Shown: piece by piece, positions 53,695 to 63,758 of the stretch | Position numbering within the stretch: position 1 is the stretch's first letter | How the letters are laid out: every line of letters starts with the position of its first letter | Source of the DNA: Faecalibacillus intestinalis | GTDB lineage: Bacteria > Bacillota_I > Bacilli_A > Erysipelotrichales > Coprobacillaceae | Direction: 5' to 3' | Assembly (NCBI RefSeq): GCF_003024685.1 | Contig: NZ_PYLQ01000003.1 | Span: forward strand, 124,001 to 188,000 | Length of the DNA: 64,000 nucleotides | The notes under the pieces: generated by a model | Told to the model about the DNA's origin: nothing | The model's input: only the letters and a program-made list of their open reading frames with translations | The model's database searches: none | Program-made: the position numbers and the translations under genes

Positions 53695-54996
53695 ATGTAT
53701 GAGGCAATCAAACAACTTGCAAAAAAATACCATCAAGAAACAATTAATCAGCGCCGAGATTTTCACCACTTTGCTGAAAGAGGCTGGTTAGAAATACGTA
53801 CAGCATGTCAAATTGCAACTACTTTAGAAAACTTAGGTTATGAGGTTTTAGTAGGAAAAGAAATTATGGATAAAGATGCGCGTATGGGATTACCGCCAGA
53901 AGCGATTTTTAATATTAATTATTTACGTGCTAAAAAAGAAGGGGCAAATCCTAAATATTTAGAACAAGTTAAAAATGGAATGACAGCTGTTGCAGGTATC
54001 TTAAAAAACGGTGTAGGGCCTGTTGTAGCTATTCGTTTTGATATTGATGCTTTAGGGCTTGTTGAAGATTCAACAGATGGGCATTATCCAAAACAAGAAG
54101 GTTTTTCTTCTTGTCATTTAGGAGCGATGCATGCTTGTGGACATGATGGTCATGCATCTATTGGTTTAACAACTGCTAAAATATTGATGGAGCTTAAAGA
54201 ACACTTACATGGGACTTTGAAAATTATTTTTCAACCGGCTGAAGAAGGTGTAAGAGGAGCAAAATCCATTTGTGAAAGTGGTTTTTTAGATGATGTCGAT
54301 TATATTTTTGCAGCGCATATTATGCCTCGTGTTAAAGATTACGATCTTTATTTTGGAATGAATGAATCATTTGCAACAACGAAATTAGATGTCATTTATC
54401 ATGGAGTTTCAACACATGCGGCAGAATCTCCACAATTCGGTAAGAATGCATTGCTTTCAGCAGCTAACTGTATTATTAATTTGCATTCGATTCCTCGAAA
54501 CAGTGATGGACAAACACGTGTCAATGTAGGAACGGTTCATGCAGGAACAGGTAGAAATGTTGTTCCTGATACAGCAAAACTTGAAATAGAAGTACGTGGT
54601 GTAACGACAGAATTAAATCGTTATATGGAAATTTATGCAAGAGATATTATTAACGCCTGTGCTTTGATGCATGATACTGTTGTTGAAATTAAACAAATGG
54701 GGAAAGCATTTGCTTTAAATTGTGATGAAGATTTTATGAATCAAATACGAAATATTTGTGTTAAAGAAATGCCCGATTTAAAATTACCTCCAGAAAATTT
54801 AAATCCATTAGGAGGTAGTGATGATTTTTCTTATATGATGGAATATGTCCAAGTTCATGGGGGTAAAGCTACTTATATGAAATTATTGACAGATATTACA
54901 GCTTCACCTCATAACACATCATTTAATTTCAATGAAGAAGTACTTAATAAAGGACCACGAATCATGGCGTCTATTGCTTATACATTATTAAAATAA
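53695..54996 (+). CDS. M20-family amidohydrolase, AbgA-like
   Basis: A 433-residue metal-dependent amidohydrolase. Metal-binding motifs are HACGHDGHASIG and QPAEEGVRGAKSI, with a later AAHIMP and a C-terminal HNTSFNFNEE. The relatively long insertion MDKDARMGLPPEA after the first 50 residues matches aminobenzoyl-glutamate utilisation protein A rather than plain N-acyl amino-acid hydrolases. It probably cleaves amide bonds of an acyl- or aryl-amino acid, in the cytoplasm. ATG 53695 with AAGGAAGTG upstream is chosen over an earlier in-frame start. Confidence 0.9.
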   Translation: MYEAIKQLAKKYHQETINQRRDFHHFAERGWLEIRTACQIATTLENLGYEVLVGKEIMDKDARMGLPPEAIFNINYLRAKKEGANPKYLEQVKNGMTAVAGILKNGVGPVVAIRFDIDALGLVEDSTDGHYPKQEGFSSCHLGAMHACGHDGHASIGLTTAKILMELKEHLHGTLKIIFQPAEEGVRGAKSICESGFLDDVDYIFAAHIMPRVKDYDLYFGMNESFATTKLDVIYHGVSTHAAESPQFGKNALLSAANCIINLHSIPRNSDGQTRVNVGTVHAGTGRNVVPDTAKLEIEVRGVTTELNRYMEIYARDIINACALMHDTVVEIKQMGKAFALNCDEDFMNQIRNICVKEMPDLKLPPENLNPLGGSDDFSYMMEYVQVHGGKATYMKLLTDITASPHNTSFNFNEEVLNKGPRIMASIAYTLLK

Positions 54997-54999
54997 AGA

Positions 55000-55259
55000 A
55001 GATAATTATTTTAGAATTTAAATCTGATACACAATTATTAATTGAAGGAAAAAATTTAAATGAAGATGAAATTAGTGAATACTTTACAACACATTTTAAG
55101 GGAGATTGCTTATTAGCTGTTGGAGATGATGAATTGATTAAAATTCATTTTCATACAAATGAACTATAGAAGGTTTTAGAATATTGTTCAACACTTGGTG
55201 AAATCTATGATATTCTTATTGAAGATATGGATCGACAATCAAGAGGATTAAAAGGATAA
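55000..55259 (+). pseudogene. Remnant of a DAK2/FakA-type kinase, C-terminal part
   Basis: In one frame: LLIEGKNLNEDEISEYFTTH, LLAVGDDELIKIHFHTNEL, TAG (55167-55169), KVLEYCSTLGEIYDILIEDM. This matches the C-terminal domain of fatty-acid-kinase/DAK2 proteins (family pattern VVGDDELIKVHVHTN). The N-terminal domain is missing and the frame has a stop, so it is a decayed remnant. Confidence 0.7.
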
Positions 55260-55280
55260 AGATGCGAAAGCATCTTTTTT
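55260..55280 (+). terminator. Intrinsic terminator before the Wadjet operon
   Basis: AGATGC-GAAA-GCATCT followed by TTTTTT (55260-55280). Confidence 0.9.
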
Positions 55281-55353
55281 AAGTTATTAAAAAATGTTAT
55301 AATTGCAAAGCTATTTATAAATAAAAAAGAGTTTTTAATGATTGGAGGTAACC

Positions 55354-56706
55354 ATGGTTAATATATTTGATACATTACCAAGAAACTTTTTTAATATATT
55401 TAATACAGCTGATCGTGTTGTTATCAGTGAATGTATTTGTGTTCTTTATGAGTATATTAAGGATGATGCATCCTTTGCATCTTTAAAAGAAAACTTGATT
55501 TATGAGTTAACAAAATATTTTAGTAGTCACTTAATTGAACTTGAAGAACTTCAAAGTCAATCGCCAAGAGAACGTGCTTTTTATGTTTATCGAAGATTAA
55601 AAGAATGTGGTTGGTTGAGTGAAGAAGTAGGGGAAAACTATCATGTGTATGCTAGTTTTGAAGATTATGCTATTAGTATTATTGAAACTTTAATGAATTT
55701 AGAAGAAGACAGAGACATAGAATACTCAAGTATGGTTTATAGTATTTATTCGCAGTTTAAAAATTTTGATATTGAAAATGGACATAAGATTCTTGATGCA
55801 CAATATAGTATGACAAAAAGTTTAATGACAAAATTAAAAAATTTGAATACAAATATTAAGCGTTATATCAAACGTCTTGTTCAAGATAATATGAAAAATG
55901 ATTTAAATCAAATTTTAGATTCTTTATTAAGTGATTATCAATTAAAGATAGTAGATCGTGCTTTTTATAATCTAACAACTAAAGATCATCCTTTAAAATA
56001 TCGTAATAGTATCATTTCTCAAATTCAAAGAATACAAGATGATCAAGCAACATCTGAAACAATTATAGGAAATATCATGCTTTCTAAAGATTTAACTTAT
56101 CAAGAGGCAATGGATTTGTTTTATAAACAAACATCTTATATTATTGATGCCTTTGAAAGTATTTTAGATTTAATTAATGAAATCAATCGTAAAAATGAAA
56201 AGTTTGTTGCTTCAGCAACAAATCGTATTATGTTTTTAATGAATGTAAAAGAAGATATTGGTGGAAAAATCAATGACATCATTAAAGAAGGGCAAGAATG
56301 TCCAGAAGTGTTTGATCAAGTAGCAACGATTTCAATTAATAAATACTTAGATCAAAATTCTTTATATTTACCACGACAAATAAAAAAAGTTAAAAATACG
56401 GATTTGATTTTAGATACACAATTAGATGAACAAACACGTTTAATGGCGATTGAAAAACTAAAACAAAATGAAAAATATACAAAAACAGCCATTGAAAAAA
56501 ATGTTTTACAATGTTTGGATCAACAAGAAACAATATTGGGTTCAAATTATTATGATCAAAATAAAGATTTATCTTTATTTATTTTGACATGGCTTTATGG
56601 TTATAGTCAAAATGCTCTATATAAAATAGAACCACAAGAAAATATTATAAAGAAAGATCATTATCAATTTAGAGAATTTATAATAAGGAGAGTTGAAGAT
56701 GAATAA
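55354..56706 (+). CDS. jetA: JetA, Wadjet kleisin-type subunit
   Basis: A 450-residue, mainly helical protein matching the JetA family (possibly the DUF5716 type). It begins NIFDTLPRNFFNIFNTADRVVIS, has SQSPRERAFYVYRRLKECGWLSEE with winged-helix-like character, and a long coiled-coil middle, as expected for a MukF-like kleisin. In Wadjet, JetABC forms an SMC-type loop extruder that recognises small circular DNA and JetD cuts it (established). ATG 55354 has GGAGG with good spacing. Overlaps jetB. Confidence 0.9.
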   Translation: MVNIFDTLPRNFFNIFNTADRVVISECICVLYEYIKDDASFASLKENLIYELTKYFSSHLIELEELQSQSPRERAFYVYRRLKECGWLSEEVGENYHVYASFEDYAISIIETLMNLEEDRDIEYSSMVYSIYSQFKNFDIENGHKILDAQYSMTKSLMTKLKNLNTNIKRYIKRLVQDNMKNDLNQILDSLLSDYQLKIVDRAFYNLTTKDHPLKYRNSIISQIQRIQDDQATSETIIGNIMLSKDLTYQEAMDLFYKQTSYIIDAFESILDLINEINRKNEKFVASATNRIMFLMNVKEDIGGKINDIIKEGQECPEVFDQVATISINKYLDQNSLYLPRQIKKVKNTDLILDTQLDEQTRLMAIEKLKQNEKYTKTAIEKNVLQCLDQQETILGSNYYDQNKDLSLFILTWLYGYSQNALYKIEPQENIIKKDHYQFREFIIRRVEDE

Positions 56707-57337
56707 AAATGAACTGATGAAAAATATGTCACAGGCATATTTGTTATTATCTGAAAAAAGAAAAGAAGAATTTTCACGTATTTTAAATCGGTTATTAGCG
56801 GTTAATTTTATTTGTGGTGGAAGAAAAAGAGATCGCGAAGATTATTATTTTATTAGTGAAAATGAACAACTATTTAAAGATTTTTTAATGATGCTTGATT
56901 ATGATTTTCATTTATATAAAGCAGACCGTGTAATCTATATCCATAATTTAAATAATTACAATCATTTAAATCTTAATCAAATGCAAACAATTGTTTTATT
57001 GTTACTTAGAAAACTTTATTTTCAAAAATCACAAGAGTTACAAGATACTGAATTTATTCATATTTCCCTTGGGGAACTTCATAGTGAAATAGAAGCAACT
57101 GGTATTTATAACGAACGTCTAAAAAAGACAGATTTAAAAAATATCTATCATTTCTTGTCAAGGTATAATATATGTGAACGTATTGGTGATTTAAACGAAG
57201 ATGATACACGTTTAATTATTTATCCAACAATTAATTATATTTTACCAATTCAAAAAATTGATGAAATCAATCAACGTATTCAACAATATAAAAAAGGAGA
57301 TCACGATGAAAACATTAACGAAAGTGAAACTGATTAA
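56699..57337 (+). CDS. jetB: JetB (DUF4194-like), Wadjet subunit
   Basis: A 212-residue protein matching the MukE-like JetB subunit. It reads RKEEFSRILNRLLAVNFICGG, DYYFISENEQLFKDFLMMLDYDF and contains the winged-helix body with FIHISLGELHSEIEATGIYNE. It starts eight bases before the jetA stop and ends 32 bases after the jetC start, so the three are translated together. In the complex JetB pairs with JetA and bridges the JetC arms (family knowledge). Confidence 0.9.
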   Translation: MNKNELMKNMSQAYLLLSEKRKEEFSRILNRLLAVNFICGGRKRDREDYYFISENEQLFKDFLMMLDYDFHLYKADRVIYIHNLNNYNHLNLNQMQTIVLLLLRKLYFQKSQELQDTEFIHISLGELHSEIEATGIYNERLKKTDLKNIYHFLSRYNICERIGDLNEDDTRLIIYPTINYILPIQKIDEINQRIQQYKKGDHDENINESETD

Positions 57338-60300
57338 TTGGCATACTTTTTCTAATGAAGAATTTGAAATCTATAAAAATGCCTTAATTACTGGAGAAAA
57401 TGGAACAGGGAAATCTACAATTTTAGATGCGATTCAATATGTTTTAACTGCTGGTAAATGTAAATTTAATAAAGCAGCAAGTGATATTGGAAATCGTACA
57501 TTAGAGTCTTATATTCGTTGTAAAACAGGAATTGAAGGGCATGAATATGCTAGAAATGGTGATGTGACAACCTATATTGCATTAGAGTTTTATGATGAAA
57601 AAACAGAAAAATATCAAATTATTGGAACTGTTATTGATTTACCAGCTGGCGGAAGATTAAATAGAGATTTTTTTCAAATTATTGATTGTAAAATCAGCGA
57701 TGTAGCATTTATTGAAGAAAGAAGAGTTTTGACGAGAAAAGAATTTAAAAAAGCTTTAATTGATCATCAACAAACAGGTATTTTTAAAGATACAATTAAA
57801 GAAGGAGAAAGTTTATTTGGAAATGCTTTAGGTGTTAAAAGTAAATATTTTGATTTAGTAACGAGAGCACTTGCTTTTAAAGCGATTGATAATGTTTATC
57901 AATTCATTGTTGACTTTTTATTAAAAGAAGACTTTGTTGATATTCAAAATTTAAGAGACAGTATCAAACACTATAAAGTTCTTGAAGAAAAATTAAAAAT
58001 ATCTAAAAAAGAATGTGAATCATTAGAAGGTGTTGTAAGTCAATATGACACTTATTTAGATACGCACTTTCAAATGGATGTTTTAGAATGTTTAAAAGAG
58101 AAATTACAAGAAAAGCAATTACAAGCTATTATTGATAATAGTCAAAAGAAATATCAAAAAATAAATGATCAACTCAATTTTGTACAACAAAAACTTACAC
58201 AATTAAATCAAGATGAAGAAACTTATCAAGAAAGATATCATCGTTTAGATGAATCATTAAGAGAAAACGAAACCTATAACTTAAAAAATGAATTACAAAA
58301 AGAAAGTGAACAACTCAAAAAAGAAAAAGAAAAAAAAGAAAACAGTTATCAAACTCTTATAACAGAAATTAAACAAGAAATACAATTATTAAAGAAAGTA
58401 AAAATACCAAATAGTTATATCCAAATTCTTCAAAATCAAGATTATCAAACAGAAACATTGACACATGCATTTAGAAATATTGTAGAAGAAGTTTCTAAAA
58501 GAACAAAGGATGTTACTGAAAAAATATCACATTTAAAAATTGAAATGACACAAACAGTTGATCGTTTTAATGAATATTGTAAAGAATATGATTCTCTTAA
58601 AGAAAATCAACTTTATTATAGAAAAGAAATTCAAGAATTAATTCAATTATTAAATGAAAAACTTACAAGTCATTATGGAAAAATAATTGAAGTTAAACCA
58701 TTATGTGAATATATTGAAGTTAAAGATGAAAAATGGCGAAATGCATTAGAAGGATATCTTAATAGTCAAAGATTTGATTTAATTATTGAACCAGAATATT
58801 TTGAATATGCATTACTTGTTTATGAAGAATATAAAAATAAAAGAGGTATATATGGTGTAGGAATTGTTGATGTTGCGAAAATGTCAAGATATGAAGATGT
58901 GGATGTTAAAGACACACTTGCAAGTCAATTAGATTGTAAAAATACATATGCTAGATGGTATGTCAACATGTTGCTTTCTAAAGTACAATGTGTCGATGAT
59001 GTTACACAACTTAGAAATTATGCTACAGCGATTACGCCAACATGTATGCTTTATAAAAATTATACAGCACGTGCAATCAATCCACGTATTTACAATAAAC
59101 CATACATTGGATTAGGTGCTATTAAAATTCAATTAGCGACAATTGAACAAGAATTGGAAAACCTAAAACAAGAAATCAAATTACAAAAAGCAAATTATGA
59201 AGATTTAAAAAATGGTCAAGCATTATTAAATCAATCCAAAGCAGATCATATCTTCTATCGCTTAGATTTAATTGATGAATATCATAATTTACTAAAAGAA
59301 TATCAAGAAATTAATGATCGCTATGAAAAATTAATTTTAGATGATTCACTTATTTCTTTACAAGAAGAATGTGATGCAGTAAAAAAACAACTTGAAAAAA
59401 CAAAAAGAGAAAAAGAAGACTCACTTATGAAAAAAGGAAGTCTTGAAAATAATCTAGAAACATTTAAAGAACAACTTGAACAAACGCAAGAAGAATATCA
59501 ATTATTACATGAAAAAATAGTTCAATTTGAAATGGAGCATGTTGATGTTACTCAAGTAGCTGATCAACAAGTCGTTATTTATTTAAAACGTTTTTCTAAA
59601 GATTTTAATGGTATGAAAAATGATATTGAACAACAAGGAAATGGTTATCAACGAAAGGCAAACCAAATTGAAAATCAAATAGTCATGAAAATGAAAGATT
59701 ATAATGATGATTATAATATTGGTTTTGAAAATGCTTTAACAGATATTGAAAGTTATAAACAAAGATACCATCAATTAAAGGAGATGGATATTGTTTCTAA
59801 AGAAGAAAAAACAAGACAAGCAAAACTTAAATGCGAGGAATCTTTTAAAACATCTTTTATTTCTGGATTAAATGAAAAAATTGAAAATGCTAAAAAAGAT
59901 ATTGCTGAATTAAATAAAGGATTAGCACAAAGAGATTTTAATGGTGAAACCTATGAATTCTGTGTTTCACCAACTTCAAGAGATGATTTTAAAGAATACT
60001 ATAAGATCATCCAATCAGGAAAAGAATATATGGTGAATAATCTTTTATCTGAAACATTAAGTGAAAGTCAAAGAAGAATTATGGATGATTTATTTGTAAA
60101 ATTATCATCTGTAGAAAATGATCAAGAAACTGAACAAATGCTCATGGAATATACAGATTATCGAAATTATTTAGATTATGATATTAAAATCAAATATGCA
60201 AGTGGAGATTATGCATATTTTTCTAAAGTTAATAAAGAAAAATCTGGTGGAGAAACACAAACACCATTCTATGTCATTATGGCAGCAAGTTTTGAACAAG

Positions 60301-60542
60301 TTATTCGTAATAGAAATCAAAATGAAGATTTTGGTTGTGTCGTTATTTTTGATGAAGCATTCAATAATATGGATGAACAAAGAATACAAGAAATGATTAA
60401 GTTCTATAATGAACGTGAAATACAAACATTTATTGCTGTACCACCTTCAAGAGCAGGTACAATTATTCCTTATGTTAATACAAGATTGCTTGTCATTAAA
60501 CAGGGACAACAATCTTTTGTCGAAGGATTTAGAGATGAATGA
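57306..60542 (+). CDS. jetC: JetC, Wadjet SMC-like ATPase
   Basis: A 1078-residue SMC-type ATPase. Walker A GENGTGKST (30-38) is near the N-terminus, long coiled coils (about 230-450 and 600-860) flank a hinge-like middle, and the C-terminus has the signature KSGGETQTPFYVIMAA and Walker B CVVIFDEAF. It extrudes DNA loops with JetA and JetB. ATG 57306 with AAAGGAG is chosen over an upstream in-frame start inside jetB. The ending overlaps jetD by eight bases. Confidence 0.95.
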   Translation: MKTLTKVKLINWHTFSNEEFEIYKNALITGENGTGKSTILDAIQYVLTAGKCKFNKAASDIGNRTLESYIRCKTGIEGHEYARNGDVTTYIALEFYDEKTEKYQIIGTVIDLPAGGRLNRDFFQIIDCKISDVAFIEERRVLTRKEFKKALIDHQQTGIFKDTIKEGESLFGNALGVKSKYFDLVTRALAFKAIDNVYQFIVDFLLKEDFVDIQNLRDSIKHYKVLEEKLKISKKECESLEGVVSQYDTYLDTHFQMDVLECLKEKLQEKQLQAIIDNSQKKYQKINDQLNFVQQKLTQLNQDEETYQERYHRLDESLRENETYNLKNELQKESEQLKKEKEKKENSYQTLITEIKQEIQLLKKVKIPNSYIQILQNQDYQTETLTHAFRNIVEEVSKRTKDVTEKISHLKIEMTQTVDRFNEYCKEYDSLKENQLYYRKEIQELIQLLNEKLTSHYGKIIEVKPLCEYIEVKDEKWRNALEGYLNSQRFDLIIEPEYFEYALLVYEEYKNKRGIYGVGIVDVAKMSRYEDVDVKDTLASQLDCKNTYARWYVNMLLSKVQCVDDVTQLRNYATAITPTCMLYKNYTARAINPRIYNKPYIGLGAIKIQLATIEQELENLKQEIKLQKANYEDLKNGQALLNQSKADHIFYRLDLIDEYHNLLKEYQEINDRYEKLILDDSLISLQEECDAVKKQLEKTKREKEDSLMKKGSLENNLETFKEQLEQTQEEYQLLHEKIVQFEMEHVDVTQVADQQVVIYLKRFSKDFNGMKNDIEQQGNGYQRKANQIENQIVMKMKDYNDDYNIGFENALTDIESYKQRYHQLKEMDIVSKEEKTRQAKLKCEESFKTSFISGLNEKIENAKKDIAELNKGLAQRDFNGETYEFCVSPTSRDDFKEYYKIIQSGKEYMVNNLLSETLSESQRRIMDDLFVKLSSVENDQETEQMLMEYTDYRNYLDYDIKIKYASGDYAYFSKVNKEKSGGETQTPFYVIMAASFEQVIRNRNQNEDFGCVVIFDEAFNNMDEQRIQEMIKFYNEREIQTFIAVPPSRAGTIIPYVNTRLLVIKQGQQSFVEGFRDE

Positions 60543-61728
60543 TTATCGTCAATTGATCTTAATAGAGTTTATTAATCGTTATGAAAATAGTAGTTACTAT
60601 AAAGGTAAAAGCGATGGTCCAAGGAAAATATCTATTGTATTGCATAAAAGATTTCCAGAATATGGACAAAGCTTCTTTTATGAAATTACTGAAGAACTAG
60701 AAAATATATCTTTTCAATTAAAAGAAGAAGGAATAGTTACTTTTTCTAAGAAAAGTATTCCAGGAAATAGAGAAATAATTTTAAATCAAGAAGAAAGCAG
60801 TATTAAAAAAATATATCAGGAACTTAAAAGAGTCTCAATTAAAGAAAAAATAATGAATTATCTACATCAGCTTGATGAATATCATGTAGAAGGATTTGTG
60901 AAAGACTTTATAGATGAAATGAAAAAGAAAATCATGCATGATCAAAGTCTTTCTCCTTATTTAAAAAGTTATGATTTAGAAGATTTAGATTCTGTTATAA
61001 AAATACTTAATGGAATGTATTATCAAGATGAAGAAATTTCATTTAGAAAATTTTCTGAGAAAATATTAAATGATACTAAGAAATTAATAAAGTATAAAAA
61101 AAGAATATTACATATTGTACATGATTTTTATGATGATTCTTTAGAAAATGAAGATGAGGTCTTTGAAACTTTTTACATTAGAAAGAATCCAGCTTATGTT
61201 TACATTAGAGGAAATGCTATTTTTAAAATTAATAATCAACTGATTGATTTAAAACAAATGAAGCAATATTTTGTTTTACCAAGTTTATGTATTAAAGATT
61301 TAACAATTCAAAATATTGATGCAAAACAAGTAATGACAATTGAGAATTTAACATCTTTTCATGATCTTTCTTTAAATGATAATTTTTATATTTATACAAA
61401 TGGTTTTCATAATCATGCGATTCAACAATTTTTAATAAAACTTTATGATTTTTTAGGTGATGAAGTGAATTATCTTCATTTTGGTGATATTGATGCTGGT
61501 GGTTTTCATATATATAACGATTTGTGTAAAAAGACACATATTCCTTTTCAAACGTACCATATGGATGTAGATACGTTAAAAAAATATTATATATATACAA
61601 AGAAATTAACTAAAAATGATAGAAAAAGATTAAAATCTATGAAAAATAATGAAGTTATTACTTACATGTTAAAAAATAATGTCAAGTTAGAACAAGAAAT
61701 AGTAGGAGATAGCTTTAATGAAAGGTGA
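60535..61728 (+). CDS. jetD: JetD, Wadjet nuclease subunit
   Basis: A 397-residue protein, JetD. The N-terminal region (about 1-180) is a winged-helix/DUF3322-like domain, and the C-terminal domain (about 270-397) has a toprim fold of the topoisomerase VI type (DUF2220-like) with VNYLHFGDIDAGGFHIYNDL, where the two Asp residues bind the metal. It cuts the plasmid DNA caught by JetABC. ATG 60535 inside the end of jetC is the coupled start. The full set jetABCD is present and unbroken, so Wadjet is likely active. The type is probably III-like, to be confirmed. Confidence 0.93.
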   Translation: MNDYRQLILIEFINRYENSSYYKGKSDGPRKISIVLHKRFPEYGQSFFYEITEELENISFQLKEEGIVTFSKKSIPGNREIILNQEESSIKKIYQELKRVSIKEKIMNYLHQLDEYHVEGFVKDFIDEMKKKIMHDQSLSPYLKSYDLEDLDSVIKILNGMYYQDEEISFRKFSEKILNDTKKLIKYKKRILHIVHDFYDDSLENEDEVFETFYIRKNPAYVYIRGNAIFKINNQLIDLKQMKQYFVLPSLCIKDLTIQNIDAKQVMTIENLTSFHDLSLNDNFYIYTNGFHNHAIQQFLIKLYDFLGDEVNYLHFGDIDAGGFHIYNDLCKKTHIPFQTYHMDVDTLKKYYIYTKKLTKNDRKRLKSMKNNEVITYMLKNNVKLEQEIVGDSFNER

Positions 61729-61990
61729 AACACTAATACGTTTAGAAAGTTTACAGAAGATTGTCTTTCATTCACTAGCTAATTTGGCTAAATCTATATC
61801 TATAGAGACAAGCAAACTTTAAGAATGCTACCAATGGGATGATAATAATTACGATTTACAGCAGATAAAAAAAGAATTAGCAGATGTGATTATTTATTGT
61901 CAAGATTTATTGGATTGATTAAATCTAGATGTAGATGAAATTGTTCAAATGAAAATGGTAATGAATGAAAAGAAATATCCAATTAAATAA
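61718..61990 (+). pseudogene. MazG-like nucleotide pyrophosphohydrolase remnant
   Basis: Starting at an ATG that overlaps the jetD stop, one frame reads LANLAKSISIETSKL, TAA (61820-61822), ECYQWDDNNYDLQQIKKELADVI, TGA (61916-61918), and LNLDVDEIVQMKMVMNEKKYP to the final TAA. This matches the MazG-like fold of small house-cleaning enzymes that hydrolyse NTPs (metal site around ECYQW and KKELADV). The two stops are the only defects; there is no frameshift. The overlap suggests it once belonged to the Wadjet operon. Confidence 0.85.
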
Positions 61991-61997
61991 GAGTTGA

Positions 61998-62024
61998 AAA
62001 ATGGCAGAATATGTCATTTTTTTC
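61998..62024 (+). terminator. Terminator at the end of the Wadjet region
   Basis: AAAATGGCA (61998-62006) pairs with TGTCATTTT (62012-62020) followed by more T. Confidence 0.65.
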
Positions 62025-62039
62025 TTATTTTGTGATTAT

Positions 62040-62068
62040 TTGCAAAAAAATGTAATTCAGTATATAAT
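62040..62068 (+). promoter_or_regulatory. Promoter of the DUF969/DUF979/pcp operon
   Basis: TTGCAA (62040-62045) and TATAAT (62063-62068) with 17 bases between, 28 bases before the first gene. Confidence 0.75.
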
Positions 62069-62096
62069 TTGCAAGTCACTAAGGAGGAAAAATATA

Positions 62097-62807
62097 ATGG
62101 GAGACGCTATCAAATTAATCGGGATAGTTATTGTTATCATTGGTTTTGCTTTAAAATTTGATACATTAGCTACCGTAGTTGTTGCTGGTATTGTTACAGG
62201 TTTAGTTGGTGGAATGTCTATTATGGATATTTTATCAACACTTGGCTCTGCCTTTTTAACAAATAGAACAGCAACATTATTTATTTTAACATTGCCAGTT
62301 ATTGGATTATGTGAACGTATGGGTCTACGTGATAAGGCCGTTGATTTTATCAGTGGCATTAAAAGTGCGACTACAGGTAGATTATTATCTATTTGGCAAG
62401 TTATTCGTACTATTGCTTCTGCATTTTCATTACGTATTGGAGGACATCCACAATTCATTCGTCCTTTAATTAATCCAATGGCACAAGCATGTGCAATTGC
62501 TAAATATGGGGAAATTGATGAAAAAACTGAAGATGAAATTAAAGGGATGGCTGCAGGAACAGAAAACTATGGAAATTTCTTTGCTCAAAACTGTTTTATG
62601 GGCTCATCAGGAACTTTATTAATTGTTTCGACTTTAAATGAAATCTTCAAATCAAACAATATTGCTCAAGAAGTAACTGCTAATCAAATTGCTTTAAATT
62701 CAATTCCAATTGCTGTTATTTCAGTTATTGTGGGTATTGGTTATGCTTTATGGTATGATCGTAAATTAAAAAAACGTTTTGGTAAAAAGCAAGGAGGAGA
62801 AAAATAG
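62097..62807 (+). CDS. DUF969-family membrane protein
   Basis: A 236-residue membrane protein of the DUF969 family with about six helices. Typical parts are IGIVIVIIGFALKFDTLATVVVAG, LGSAFLTNRTATLFILTLPVIGLCER and SLRIGGHPQFIRPLINPMAQAC. It is always paired with DUF979, and both often precede pcp (known from gene order in Firmicutes), so together they are the likely importer for pyroglutamyl peptides or 5-oxoproline. ATG 62097 with AGGAGG is chosen; the upstream in-frame codon at 62001 lies inside the terminator. Confidence 0.9.
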   Translation: MGDAIKLIGIVIVIIGFALKFDTLATVVVAGIVTGLVGGMSIMDILSTLGSAFLTNRTATLFILTLPVIGLCERMGLRDKAVDFISGIKSATTGRLLSIWQVIRTIASAFSLRIGGHPQFIRPLINPMAQACAIAKYGEIDEKTEDEIKGMAAGTENYGNFFAQNCFMGSSGTLLIVSTLNEIFKSNNIAQEVTANQIALNSIPIAVISVIVGIGYALWYDRKLKKRFGKKQGGEK

Positions 62808-62808
62808 T

Positions 62809-63747
62809 ATGTTAGAAATAGATTGGAATACAAGTACAATTTTAGCAGAAGTTTTCTATTGTATTATTGGACTTATTTTTGCTTTTACTGGAGTCAATGC
62901 TTTAAAAAATAAAGAAGTTGAAAAACGAACAACAACAGCAATCTTTTGGTTTATTTTAGCTATTACTTTCATTGCTGGGCCTTATATTCCTACATGGATT
63001 ACAGGAGCATGTATTATTGTTTTAGCTATCTTAACTGCTGTTGGTTTAGTACAACCAGCAGCAATGCATATTCCTACTGCTAAAGAAACAAGAGAAAATG
63101 CAGATAAATATGGATATAAATCATTTATTCCACCTGTTGTTTTAGCTTTATCAGCAGTAGTTGTGGCTACATTCTTTACAGATTTAGGAGCAAACAATGC
63201 CATTGGTATTAGTGCTGCTATTGGTTTAATTGTTGCTTACTTTATTTTCAAACCTAAATTTTCTTTACCATTTAAAGATGGTATTCGTTTAACTGATAAT
63301 GTAGGAACTACAGGTATTTTACCTCAAGTTTTAGCTGCATTAGGTTCATTATTTACAGCTGCAGGAGTAGGTGCTGTTATTGCTGCAGGAGTAGGTGCTA
63401 TTATTCCTGAAGGAAATCATTTTATTGCCGTTGCTGTTTATTGTATTGGAATGGCTTTATTTACAATGATTATGGGTAATGGTTTTGCTGCCTTTGCGGT
63501 TATTACAGTGGGTATTGGTTATCCATTCTTAATCGCTCAAGGTGCTAATCCGGTTGTTGTTGGTGCTTTAGGTTTAACTGCAGGATATTGTGGTACATTA
63601 ATGACACCAATGGCAGCAAATTTCAATATTATGCCAGCGGCTTTATTGGAAACAAAAAGTAAATATGCTATAATAATTTCACAATTACCAGTTGCATTAA
63701 TTATGTTAGCAATACACATTGTTTTAATGTATGTATTAGCTTTCTAG
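62809..63747 (+). CDS. DUF979-family membrane protein
   Basis: A 312-residue membrane protein of the DUF979 family with about nine or ten helices, including [44 protein letters not shown]-like text ([20 protein letters not shown]) and [17 protein letters not shown]. It would form a two-part transporter with DUF969 one base upstream. The gene is complete, and pcp follows 11 bases after the stop. The substrate is inferred from pcp, not shown. Confidence 0.9.
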   Translation: MLEIDWNTSTILAEVFYCIIGLIFAFTGVNALKNKEVEKRTTTAIFWFILAITFIAGPYIPTWITGACIIVLAILTAVGLVQPAAMHIPTAKETRENADKYGYKSFIPPVVLALSAVVVATFFTDLGANNAIGISAAIGLIVAYFIFKPKFSLPFKDGIRLTDNVGTTGILPQVLAALGSLFTAAGVGAVIAAGVGAIIPEGNHFIAVAVYCIGMALFTMIMGNGFAAFAVITVGIGYPFLIAQGANPVVVGALGLTAGYCGTLMTPMAANFNIMPAALLETKSKYAIIISQLPVALIMLAIHIVLMYVLAF

Positions 63748-63758
63748 GAGGAAATGAA

